A stretch of DNA of 17,948 nt from Rikenellaceae bacterium (GTDB lineage Bacteria; Bacteroidota; Bacteroidia; Bacteroidales; UBA932), in contig CAAGIG010000073.1 of assembly GCA_900769885.1 (NCBI GenBank), positions 1 to 17,948 of the forward strand, written 5' to 3'. Shown here in pieces: positions 1-6,451 of this stretch. Position 1 is the stretch's first letter; every line of letters begins with the position of its first letter. The translations under genes and the position numbers were made by a program. Below the pieces are notes generated by a model. It did no database searches, was not told the DNA's origin, and saw nothing but the letters and a program-made list of their open reading frames with translations.

Positions 1-567
1 CCCTTCCACATGAGTATCCACAACAGCCTGCTTACCAGCTCTGCTCTGCAGATACTCTAGATCAGATCTCGAGTCCATAAAGAAATTCTCTGTCAGCACA
101 GCCGGACACCAGGACTTACGAAGAATATAGAACCCTTCCTCCCAGTCCATATCTCCATCTTACATATCAGTCCTGATACGACGACCAGGAAAGTTTTTAA
201 TTGCCGACTCACACAGACATTCAGCCAATCTATCAGACTCAGTCTGCCCTGAACATGTAAATACACTCCATCCGGTCGCATTAAGCCATTTCGTGCCGTT
301 TCCTGCTGCGTTCACATGAATACTGACCACGATTACATTTTTCTTGTCCAAAGCAAAACAATGGGCATTTATACGTCTAACTCGTTCAGCCAAAGGAATA
401 TCATCATCTTCTGGGACTAGCAATTTCGCGTCGAGATTTCGATCTAGCAAATCAGCTACCACTTTCCTTGCAATTTCGCAATTGTAGAAGGCTTCACGGA
501 AGAGTCCGTCGGGGCTTCTCTTCCCGGAAGTCATAAGACCATGACCATTGTCAACAAAAATTTTCAT
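1..567 (-). pseudogene. N-acetylmuramoyl-L-alanine amidase (Amidase_3-like), interrupted by an in-frame stop; 3' end outside the window
   Basis: Small zinc-dependent peptidoglycan amidase of the type common in Bacteroidales genomes and prophages. Translation from ATG at 567 begins MKIFVDNGHG and holds the expected first zinc ligands: His9 in NGHG, Glu25 in FREAF, and His84 in SIHVNA. A TAA stop at 160-162 follows RIRTDM and ends the product at 135 residues. The same frame then stays open for 53 codons to the window edge and still encodes the family C-terminal part, including CPAVLTENFF and a VDTHVEG tail. The glutamate in LTEN matches the conserved catalytic glutamate of this family, so the 135-residue product should lack activity. 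No frameshift is needed to join the halves, so a recent point mutation (for example TCA to TAA), readthrough or a sequencing error are all possible. There is no signal peptide, consistent with a phage-like or holin-exported enzyme. Confidence 0.8.
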
Positions 568-698
568 AGTAACTCACATCAAATTTTAGGATTCGTTGAG
601 AAATTGACACGAGCCAAAATGAAACAGGGAATCAGCTCACGCCAATTCCCATATGCGAAGATAAGAATTTTGCCACATTTTGAGAAAATTCATTGATA

Positions 699-811
699 AT
701 GTTCCTATAACGATGATATGAGACAGTATCACTTTGTCGCAACTCTCACAAAAAGGAAGTTAGGAACATAAATTGAGCCTTGTCTCATCGGTGCTCAAAA
801 TTTAGGAACAT
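699..811. repeat. Three copies of the 9-mer TAGGAACAT, one inverted
   Basis: ATGTTCCTA at 699-707 is the exact inverse of TAGGAACAT at 761-769 and again at 803-811. The flanks are similar: each copy is preceded on its own strand by T/A bases and followed by an A/T run. The two direct copies are 42 bases apart, about four helical turns. The first and second copies could pair as a 9-bp stem around a 53-base loop. They lie between the lipoprotein terminator and the amidase, so regulator binding sites for the amidase are possible, but chance in AT-rich DNA cannot be excluded by eye. Confidence 0.5.
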
Positions 812-820
812 TTTGGAACT

Positions 821-856
821 AAAAACGCCCCTGAGGGGCTCTCAGAGGCGTTTTTT
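821..856 (-). terminator. Rho-independent terminator after the lipoprotein gene (potentially bidirectional)
   Basis: Left arm AAAAACGCCCCTGAG (821-835), loop GGGCT (836-840), right arm CTCAGAGGCGTTTTT (841-855). The 15-base arms pair with a single C/A mismatch. The stem is GC-rich near the loop and is flanked by A and T runs, so it can terminate in both directions. It begins about 30 bases after the stop codon of the minus-strand lipoprotein gene and ends the rny-lipoprotein transcript. Confidence 0.9.
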
Positions 857-884
857 GGAGGTGCCTAGCGCACACAAATCTATT

Positions 885-2309
885 TTACATCACAAAGATA
901 TTGGTTACATATCCTGTGTTATCACCATAGGTACAGGTTACAAAAATCTTACAGTCGTCTGAAACAGTAATCAATGAACCTTCAACGGGGTTTTCTGTTT
1001 CGTAACCGTATTTGACTCTCATATACTCTTTCAAGGTATATACTGTTGCATCTGATTTTGAATAAACATAAGGATGATCTCCAAGACCATAAGGTACATT
1101 TTTAAAGAATACATCACCATTGCTCATTACACCATCTACAGGGTAATTATGGATAGCAGGATCGTCGATTGTTATAAATTCATCGGCCTCTACATCATAT
1201 AGATAAGCATACTCGACTGCTCCCATAAAACCTTCTGTAAAGTCAGAAAGATTACTTGCAATATATTTTCCATTAGGAGAAACGTATGTAAACATATCTC
1301 CATAAATATAATTCCAGAATTCGGTTTCAGAATTGACATCCATCAAGTCCTTACCCAAAACTCTGTCTGAACCATCAGGCAGATTCCAGGCTACAGAGAC
1401 TTCTGAATAATCAGAGTCCATCAAGCCATAACCAGCAATCACACCATTTGCTCCAACGGTTTTTGCCGCTGCGTGAGCAACAGGAGCTCCATCAGCAGAA
1501 ACAGGATATGCCAATGCTGATACAACACCATTTTCATATTTAATAGGAACAATGCTATATGCAGCATCCATACAGTAACCAACGGCCAAAGTTCCTTCAG
1601 GATTAACAGAGAAGAAACAAGTCTCCGCAGCACCTTCAACACCTTGCACATACTCAATTTCTCCATTTCTATAGATAACACCTTCATACGAGGTCAAATC
1701 CTGACCAAATGCAACACCGTCATTGGTAATGTCATTAAGTGCAATAGCTGGAACGATTGTCAATTCATCTCTGCGAAGATCATACAAATATGAACCATCC
1801 TGGAAGTTTCCAACAAGATAGTATCCATTGTCAGAAATTGCAAAAGGGGCAATAGCCATCTCTTGAGGTTCAAATGTTGTAAAGCTCTTCTTAAGAGATT
1901 TATTCATAACAACAGGAGTTCCATTTACAGTCACAACACCATCGTTATTATCAATTTGAACAGCATACGCATAATAGGTGGACATATACAACAAATCTGT
2001 ATATTCGTAACTTGTAACACCTGAAGCAATCATAGCCTCACCTGATGCAATCTCATCAGAAACAAGTTGTTTAATACCTTCTTCGTTTGCACCTACTGCC
2101 AAATACTCTTCTTCTGTCAACAAATCGAAAACATAGAATACAGATGAATCGCTGGGATTGACACCAACTTCAATAGTACGTTCAACATCATTCATTGTAA
2201 TGCTAAACTCTGCAAGAGGCTTTTCTTGAGGTCCTTTCTGACCATTGTCGCAACTTGCAAAAGCAAGCATTATAAGCAGGGAGATAACTCCCACAAAAAT
2301 CTTTTTCAT
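885..2309 (-). CDS. Unrecognised lipoprotein with a beta-propeller-like C-terminal region
   Basis: 474 residues. The N-terminus MKKIFVGVISLLIMLAFASC is a lipoprotein signal with lipobox AFASC and acceptor Cys20. Residues after the cysteine are not the acidic stretch typical of the Bacteroidota surface export signal, so surface exposure is uncertain. Residues about 30-145 look like an Ig- or fibronectin-like beta domain (alternating hydrophobics, YYAYAVQID). From about 150 on, short units recur in the form 'xISDNGYYLVGNF...YLYDLRRDELT', 'ITNDGVAFG...VIYRNGEIEYV', 'VSPNGKYIASN...YLYDVEADEF'. Each unit has an N/D-G turn and a following strand pair, as in WD/HAF-type propellers. No catalytic motif is visible. 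The start lies 22 bases after the rny stop with no promoter evident, so it is probably co-transcribed with rny; a terminator follows. I do not recognise the family and assign no function. Confidence 0.75.
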   Translation of the reverse strand: MKKIFVGVISLLIMLAFASCDNGQKGPQEKPLAEFSITMNDVERTIEVGVNPSDSSVFYVFDLLTEEEYLAVGANEEGIKQLVSDEIASGEAMIASGVTSYEYTDLLYMSTYYAYAVQIDNNDGVVTVNGTPVVMNKSLKKSFTTFEPQEMAIAPFAISDNGYYLVGNFQDGSYLYDLRRDELTIVPAIALNDITNDGVAFGQDLTSYEGVIYRNGEIEYVQGVEGAAETCFFSVNPEGTLAVGYCMDAAYSIVPIKYENGVVSALAYPVSADGAPVAHAAAKTVGANGVIAGYGLMDSDYSEVSVAWNLPDGSDRVLGKDLMDVNSETEFWNYIYGDMFTYVSPNGKYIASNLSDFTEGFMGAVEYAYLYDVEADEFITIDDPAIHNYPVDGVMSNGDVFFKNVPYGLGDHPYVYSKSDATVYTLKEYMRVKYGYETENPVEGSLITVSDDCKIFVTCTYGDNTGYVTNIFVM

Positions 2310-2331
2310 ATTGTTTGTTTATATCTAGGGA

Positions 2332-3876
2332 TTATTTTGCAAAAGCAACTGAACGGGTCTCCCTGATTACAGTAATCTTAACCTGACCGGGATAAACCAT
2401 TTCATTCTGAATCTTTCTTGCAATCTCATTCGACATCACTTCTGCTTCTGCATCAGAAACTTGTTCTGCACCAACAATCACTCTAAGTTCTCTACCTGCT
2501 TGAATTGCATAAGTTTTGGTTACTCCATTGTGAGACTGGGCAATAGCCTCCATATCTTTCAAACGTTTGATATACGATTCGATAACTTCACGACGAGCAC
2601 CCGGTCTTGCACCTGAAATGGCGTCCCCAACCAATACGATAGGAGAAATCAATGACATCATTTCTACCTCTTCGTGGTGAGCACCGATAGCGTTGCAAAC
2701 CTCTGGTTTCTCTTTATATTTTTCAGCCAATTTCATACCCAAAATTGCGTGAGGAAGTTCTGAATCCTCTTCTGAAACTTTACCTATATCGTGTAAAAGA
2801 CCTGCTCTTTTTGCCAATTTTGGATTCAAACCAAGTTCTGAAGCCATTGTAGCACAAATATTTGCCACCTCACGAGCGTGTTGCAACAAGTTCTGACCAT
2901 ATGATGAACGATATTTCATTCTTCCGACCAACTTCACTAGTTCAATGTGAAGGCCGTGAATTCCAAGGTCGATACAGGTTCTCTTACCTGTCTCCATAAT
3001 CTCGTCCTCGAGTTGTTTCTTAACTTTTTCCACAACCTCTTCGATACGGGCAGGGTGGATACGACCGTCAGTAACAAGTTGGTGCAAAGCCAATCTTGCA
3101 ACCTCTCTTCTGACAGGGTCAAATGCAGACAACAAAATCGCTTCAGGAGTATCGTCCACAACGATTTCAACACCTGTAGCTGCTTCCAATGCTCTGATAT
3201 TACGTCCTTCACGACCGATGATTCTACCTTTCATCTCATCATTTTCAATATTGAAAACAGTAACAGCATTCTCAATAGCAGTTTCGGGAGCAATTCTTTG
3301 AATGGTATTGATTACGATACGTTTGGCTTCTTTACCGGCAGTCATTCTGGCCTCATCCATCACATCGTTGATATATGACATAGCCTGAGTTTTTGCCTCT
3401 TCCTTCATACTTTCCACCAACATCTCTTTAGCCTCAGCAGCTGACATACCTGCAAGATTCTCAATCTTCTCGATAGCCTCTTTTTTCAATTGGTCATATT
3501 CGCCCGATTTTTTATTGACAACCTCCAATTGAGCCTTCAGATTTTCTCTGATAGAGTCGTTCTCCTTATGTTTTTTCTGCAACTCCTGATTTTGTTGGTT
3601 AAGTTGCATTTCCCTTTGTTTGAGTTTATTCTCCTGTTGTTGGATTTGAGAATTTTTTTCGTTGATATGTCTCTCGTGATCGGTCTTCAGTTGAAGGAAC
3701 TTCTCTTTCGCTTGAAGAATCTTCTCTTTTTTGATGTTTTCTGCTTCTGTCTCAGCATCTTTAATGATACGGGAAGCTTTGTTTTTCTTAATGGTATTAT
3801 TGATAAAATATGCAACGACTGCTGTCACTGCAACAGAAATAAATGCGGTAATGATTATTATTAATAGATTACTCAT
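2332..3876 (-). CDS. rny: Ribonuclease Y (membrane-anchored endoribonuclease)
   Basis: 514 residues, the usual size for the family. It initiates mRNA decay by endonucleolytic cleavage at the inner face of the membrane. In order: one N-terminal membrane segment (about residues 4-26, LLIIIITAFISVAVTAVVAYF); a long charged coiled coil (about 30-150) rich in K/E/Q; a KH RNA-binding domain with the GxxG-type loop IIGREGRNIRALE (about 215-230); and an HD domain with the metal pair His362-Asp363 in LLHDIGK plus the downstream AHHEE. The C-terminus (VRETRSVAFAK-like end) matches the family. The gene follows the zapA/6S RNA block, an order I associate with Bacteroidota. A weak promoter-like site lies upstream. 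Confidence is high because all four modules are present and intact. Confidence 0.97.
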   Translation of the reverse strand: MSNLLIIIITAFISVAVTAVVAYFINNTIKKNKASRIIKDAETEAENIKKEKILQAKEKFLQLKTDHERHINEKNSQIQQQENKLKQREMQLNQQNQELQKKHKENDSIRENLKAQLEVVNKKSGEYDQLKKEAIEKIENLAGMSAAEAKEMLVESMKEEAKTQAMSYINDVMDEARMTAGKEAKRIVINTIQRIAPETAIENAVTVFNIENDEMKGRIIGREGRNIRALEAATGVEIVVDDTPEAILLSAFDPVRREVARLALHQLVTDGRIHPARIEEVVEKVKKQLEDEIMETGKRTCIDLGIHGLHIELVKLVGRMKYRSSYGQNLLQHAREVANICATMASELGLNPKLAKRAGLLHDIGKVSEEDSELPHAILGMKLAEKYKEKPEVCNAIGAHHEEVEMMSLISPIVLVGDAISGARPGARREVIESYIKRLKDMEAIAQSHNGVTKTYAIQAGRELRVIVGAEQVSDAEAEVMSNEIARKIQNEMVYPGQVKITVIRETRSVAFAK

Positions 3877-3928
3877 GTTGTATATATTTGTTTATTGTTT
3901 TATCTCTCTAATTCTCAATAAACTACAA

Positions 3929-3937
3929 CAAAAGATA
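3929..3937 (-). promoter_or_regulatory. Weak candidate -7 box for rny
   Basis: On the minus strand TATCTTTTG (3937 to 3929) differs from the Bacteroidota -7 box TAnnTTTG by one extra T. It sits about 53 bases before the rny ATG and just downstream of the U-tract that ends the 6S-like RNA, so a start here would restart transcription after the RNA terminator. No clear -33 TTTG is present, so this is only a candidate. Confidence 0.3.
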
Positions 3938-3951
3938 GAACCGAATTATAT

Positions 3952-4150
3952 AAAAAGGCCGTCAGAAAGCTGTTTATCAAAAAAATCTTGATAAGTAAGA
4001 TTTGAGCTCCGATTTTGGAATCAAACTTCCAACGTCCGGTAAATACCGAATCCCCTTGCGGGTCACCCAGGCCTGTCTTCATCCATCGAGTTGACTCGTT
4101 GTTGTATTAATTCTGTTGATTTTCGCAAAGAGCGTTCCCAACGGCTAAAT
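3952..4150 (-). ncRNA. ssrS: Structured RNA between zapA and rny, probable 6S RNA
   Basis: The 5' end region (4145 to 4127) pairs with the 3' end region (3975 to 3958) to close the molecule. GCCGTTGGGAA pairs with TTTCTGACGGC (11 pairs including G-U), then GCT with AGC across a one-base bulge, then TTT with AAA across a C/C mismatch: about 17 pairs. A TTTTT tract (3956-3952) follows at once, as in a terminator. The closed RNA is about 188 bases, close to the roughly 185-base length of 6S RNA. Inside are a CGAG/CTCG hairpin, the unit CGGT-ATTT-ACCG near the apex, and on the 3' side a hairpin AAATCTT/AAGATTT (7 pairs, 7-base loop; plus positions 3983-4003). That hairpin sits where 6S RNAs have their central-bubble hairpin. 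6S RNA mimics an open promoter and sequesters RNA polymerase holoenzyme. The zapA-ssrS adjacency is known in gammaproteobacteria. The 6S identity is inferred from shape, size and position, not from a covariance search. Confidence 0.65.
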
Positions 4151-4456
4151 TTCCTCTACAATATTATGTTTCATATAGTCATCCAACTGGTCATCCAGAT
4201 ACTTGATCTCCCTTAAAATAGTTCCCGAAATATCTTCCTTCTTATATCGTGCCATATGTGTTACATATTGTAACAGCAGGGTTGCCAATGCATCCTGATT
4301 GTCAGCAAATGTATATTTTGATTTAAGAGCCACCAATCTGTCTGTAACATCATTCACTGCAGAACGCATCAAATCCTCAAACTCCGGATCCACATTATAC
4401 TTATACTTCCTTCCGGCAATCACCACATTCAATGCTATTTTTTCAGGTGTTTCCAT
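4145..4456 (-). CDS. zapA: Cell division protein ZapA
   Basis: 103 residues, typical for ZapA. It binds FtsZ and promotes bundling of Z-ring protofilaments in the cytoplasm. The N-terminal half (about 5-45) has the ZapA beta-hairpin globular part, IALNVVIAGRKYKYNVDPEFEDLMRSA in outline, followed by VNDVTDRLVALKSKY and the characteristic DNQDALATLLLQYV helix that starts the C-terminal dimerising coiled coil. The gene starts 7 bases after the stop of an upstream coiled-coil gene and is surely co-transcribed with it. Its last 40 bases overlap the candidate promoter of the downstream 6S-like RNA, and its TAG stop abuts the RNA's 5' arm. Confidence 0.9.
   Translation of the reverse strand: METPEKIALNVVIAGRKYKYNVDPEFEDLMRSAVNDVTDRLVALKSKYTFADNQDALATLLLQYVTHMARYKKEDISGTILREIKYLDDQLDDYMKHNIVEEI
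4159..4186 (-). promoter_or_regulatory. Candidate promoter of the 6S-like RNA, inside the zapA 3' end
   Basis: On the minus strand TTG (4186 to 4184), 17 bases, then TAATATTG (4166 to 4159), which is one mismatch from the Bacteroidota -7 box TAnnTTTG. A start about 7 bases further on would fall near 4152-4150, a few bases before the left arm of the RNA closing stem at 4145. The position fits the RNA's expected 5' end very well, although the box itself is imperfect. Confidence 0.45.
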
Positions 4457-4463
4457 ATCTGTC

Positions 4464-4778
4464 TCAATCGTTCAACAATGCTATACATTTATCGATTTCC
4501 CTAACCAATCTGCTTATATTTTGTTTAGCCTCCTTTATATCCGAGGCCGATGACTTAAATGCTTCTGTAAGTTGTAATTTGTCTATCTGTTGTTCTAGTT
4601 CGTTAATTCTTAAGTTACAAGTTTCAATTTTTCTATCCTTATCTGCCAACTCCTCCCTGCACTTTCTAAGACTCTCTCCCAAGCGCATATTGATAGCCAC
4701 AAGTTGCTCATATTTTGAGATGAGCATCTCTATCTTACTCTTATGCACCTCCAAGGCCACTTTATAACTTTCACTCAT
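4464..4778 (-). CDS. Small coiled-coil protein encoded directly upstream of zapA
   Basis: 104 residues from ATG at 4778. A longer frame beginning with TTG at 4787 adds three residues, but the apparent promoter would then leave almost no leader, so I prefer the ATG. The sequence is nearly all heptad-like helix: SKIEMLISKYEQL, then LRKCREELADKDRKIETCNLRINELEQQIDKLQL, then a second helix KEAKQNISRLVREIDKCIALL. There is no signal peptide, membrane segment or catalytic motif, so it is a cytoplasmic structural or adaptor protein. It precedes zapA by 7 bases and shares its transcript. A role at the division ring, by analogy with the coiled-coil partner ZapB, is my inference from position only. I do not recognise a named family. 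Confidence 0.8.
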   Translation of the reverse strand: MSESYKVALEVHKSKIEMLISKYEQLVAINMRLGESLRKCREELADKDRKIETCNLRINELEQQIDKLQLTEAFKSSASDIKEAKQNISRLVREIDKCIALLND

Positions 4779-4797
4779 AGTCGGCAAATTGATTTTG

Positions 4798-4805
4798 CAA
4801 ATCTA
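4798..4805 (-). promoter_or_regulatory. Bacteroidota-type -7 box ahead of the coiled-coil/zapA transcript
   Basis: TAGATTTG on the minus strand (4805 to 4798) is an exact match to TAnnTTTG. It lies just after the stop codon of the 5'-nucleotidase-like gene and predicts a transcript start near 4791, leaving a leader of about 13 bases before the ATG at 4778. The nearest TTTG upstream (4823 to 4820) is only 14 bases away, shorter than the usual 19-21, so the -33 part is uncertain. Confidence 0.5.
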
Positions 4806-4811
4806 CAAAAA

Positions 4812-6431
4812 TTATTTGACAAATTTCCAGTATCCAATCTTTTTATCCAAATCCAATAACTTAGGATTAATTTCCCCCTGGGCCATAATACTGTGATAAA
4901 GCAGTTCTCTAATCTCAGGCAAAACAGCCACGACCTTTTCATTCATAGACTCTTGCGATATTCCCGCCTCCTGCAAAAGACCACCGGCACCGGAAGCTCT
5001 ATAAGAAGTCATTGCCACTTTATAAATTTTATTTTTTTCAAAAGCAGAGCCATCTGCCATTGAAATAATATTCACTCTGGAACCTTTAGGCGCCGATTTG
5101 CTGACAGTATAAATCAACCCTGCAGCACTGTCCAAATTATACAAAGGGCCCTCCCCTGAAACTCTTTTATCATAAGCAGCTTCCAAATAAGATTCAATCT
5201 CACTTCCGCTCATTTCTACAATATACAAAAGGTTTTCAAACCTGTACAATGTAAATAAATCAGTGAATATCAACTGTCCTTGAGGTATAACACCCTTTGA
5301 TGCCAAAGGAGCATTGATTGAAATATCGACACCGGGCTGAGAAAGCTGCAACTGATGAATGAACTTCATATAAGGAGACTCCTTCTCCATCGAAAACTCC
5401 ATATCCAAAGGAGATGTCAAAAATCCAATCGGCATATTTGAGAAATCTCTGACTCTTTTATAATCTTCATCAAAAAGTGCATTATATTCTTCTGACTCTG
5501 GAATTCCTTTTATAGGAACAATAACACCACTTACTTGTTTGTCAAGAACTTGACACCATCTCTTTTTCACTGAAACAGTGATATTGGAAAAATGCTCAAG
5601 CTTCGAACCTGCTTCCACAACCAGAACACTATCCTCTCCATTATAAAATTTCTTAGCAGTTTTTCTATGATCGTGCGCAGCCATCACCACGTCAACACCT
5701 TTCACATTAGATGCGAGATAGTATGCACAATTTTCAAAACCTGCGACACTATCAACACCCAGCCCACTGTGTACAGCCAAAACAACAACATCTGGAGACT
5801 CTTTCTTAACAACTTCATCCACAAGCATTTGGGCCATATCAGAAATAGCGACAAAGTCCAATCCTTCATACTTCTCAGGCGCAATCCAGCTCTTCACATT
5901 AGGATTTGTAAATCCCAGAACAGCCACATCCAATCCCCCCTTGTGCAAAATGGTATACTCTTGAAAATAACAATTTCCACTCTTTTGGTCAATAGCATTT
6001 GCCGCAAGATACGCACCATTAAAATCCTCTTTTACACCATCATACACGTGATGACCAGGCTCCAGATCGTGATTTCCGACCAACACAGCATCATATTTCA
6101 TATAATTGAAAATCCTGCTCAAAAGATGCGGATTTCCGGAAGTATCCTCAAAATTATAATAATAAGAGGCATTACTTCCCTGCAAATTATCTCCGCAATC
6201 AATCAAAACAACACCATCTTCCCCAGAAACTGCACGAATACTATCTACATAATAGTGCAGATTAGACAACGAAGGAAACACCTTATCATCAACATAACTC
6301 CTTGAAAAATAGGCTCCGTGAATATCGTTTGTTCCAAAAATTTCAATTTTGTACTCTCTGACACAACTTGCGCTCACCAAACCGGCCAACAATAGCACCA
6401 AGAGCACATTCATTCCTTTTACAATCTTCAT
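4812..6431 (-). CDS. Lipoprotein 5'-nucleotidase / UDP-sugar hydrolase-like metallophosphatase
   Basis: 539 residues from ATG at 6431. A TTG two codons earlier (6437) is a less likely start. The N-terminal lipoprotein signal ends in LVSASC (Cys23), so it acts in the periplasm or at the outer membrane, cleaving phosphate from nucleotides or related esters. The calcineurin-like domain (about 28-280) has the full metal set: FGTNDIHG (Asp36, His38), CGDN (Asp81, Asn82), GNHD (119-122), AVHSG (His221) and AAHDH (His253, His255). The C-terminal 5_nucleotid_C domain (about 345-510) has FTDLFTLYRFENLLYIVEMSG and the NLDSAAGLIYTV segment, but lacks the classical NGGGIR-type substrate loop (here NAPLASKG) and the usual aromatic after the late GG (SGAGGLLQ). 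Substrate preference may thus differ from E. coli UshA. It starts 20 bases after the nitrilase stop and is probably in its operon. Confidence 0.88.
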   Translation of the reverse strand: MKIVKGMNVLLVLLLAGLVSASCVREYKIEIFGTNDIHGAYFSRSYVDDKVFPSLSNLHYYVDSIRAVSGEDGVVLIDCGDNLQGSNASYYYNFEDTSGNPHLLSRIFNYMKYDAVLVGNHDLEPGHHVYDGVKEDFNGAYLAANAIDQKSGNCYFQEYTILHKGGLDVAVLGFTNPNVKSWIAPEKYEGLDFVAISDMAQMLVDEVVKKESPDVVVLAVHSGLGVDSVAGFENCAYYLASNVKGVDVVMAAHDHRKTAKKFYNGEDSVLVVEAGSKLEHFSNITVSVKKRWCQVLDKQVSGVIVPIKGIPESEEYNALFDEDYKRVRDFSNMPIGFLTSPLDMEFSMEKESPYMKFIHQLQLSQPGVDISINAPLASKGVIPQGQLIFTDLFTLYRFENLLYIVEMSGSEIESYLEAAYDKRVSGEGPLYNLDSAAGLIYTVSKSAPKGSRVNIISMADGSAFEKNKIYKVAMTSYRASGAGGLLQEAGISQESMNEKVVAVLPEIRELLYHSIMAQGEINPKLLDLDKKIGYWKFVK

Positions 6432-6451
6432 AATCAATTTATTATATATAA

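Larger units (their letters stand above)
568..884. other. Gene-free intergenic region upstream of the amidase
   Basis: No open reading frame with coding character is visible on either strand in these 317 bases. The right end carries the terminator of the lipoprotein gene and the middle carries the 9-mer repeats listed separately. The left part must hold whatever promoter drives the amidase. Candidates on the minus strand are TATCTTCG (663 to 656) and a TAAAATTTG close to the start codon, which resembles a -7 box with one extra base. Neither has a clear -33 partner, so I do not call a promoter. A HU-type gene, which often lies next to amidases of this kind, is absent here. Confidence 0.6.

Noticed and set aside
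1..567. Recoding of TAA as a sense codon to explain the open frame past the amidase stop
   Set aside because: TAA ends other intact genes here (lipoprotein at 885-887, rny, nitrilase, ygiQ) exactly at the expected protein ends, so a general reassignment of TAA is not supported.
568..884. Attachment site or insertion-element edge near the amidase
   Set aside because: No integrase, transposase, tRNA end or flanking direct repeat is visible; the 9-mer copies are too short and unevenly arranged for element ends.
780..962. Short plus-strand frame across the terminator and lipoprotein 3' end
   Set aside because: It translates through the terminator hairpin and into the antisense of a real gene.
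4010..4085. Riboswitch or SRP RNA in the zapA-rny gap
   Set aside because: The conserved SRP loop GGAAGCAGCC and any riboswitch core I know are missing, and the end-to-end pairing plus size fits 6S RNA better.
4464..4787. TTG start at 4787 for the coiled-coil protein
   Set aside because: An ATG three codons on (4778) fits the predicted transcript start better; the TTG would leave about 4 bases of leader.
5592..6305. 237-codon plus-strand open frame antisense to the 5'-nucleotidase-like gene
   Set aside because: It lies wholly opposite a gene with complete conserved motifs; its translation is rich in I, H, N and R with no recognisable domain, as expected for a shadow frame.
4812..6437. TTG start at 6437 for the 5'-nucleotidase-like lipoprotein
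   Set aside because: ATG at 6431 gives a normal lipoprotein signal peptide and is the more usual initiation codon.
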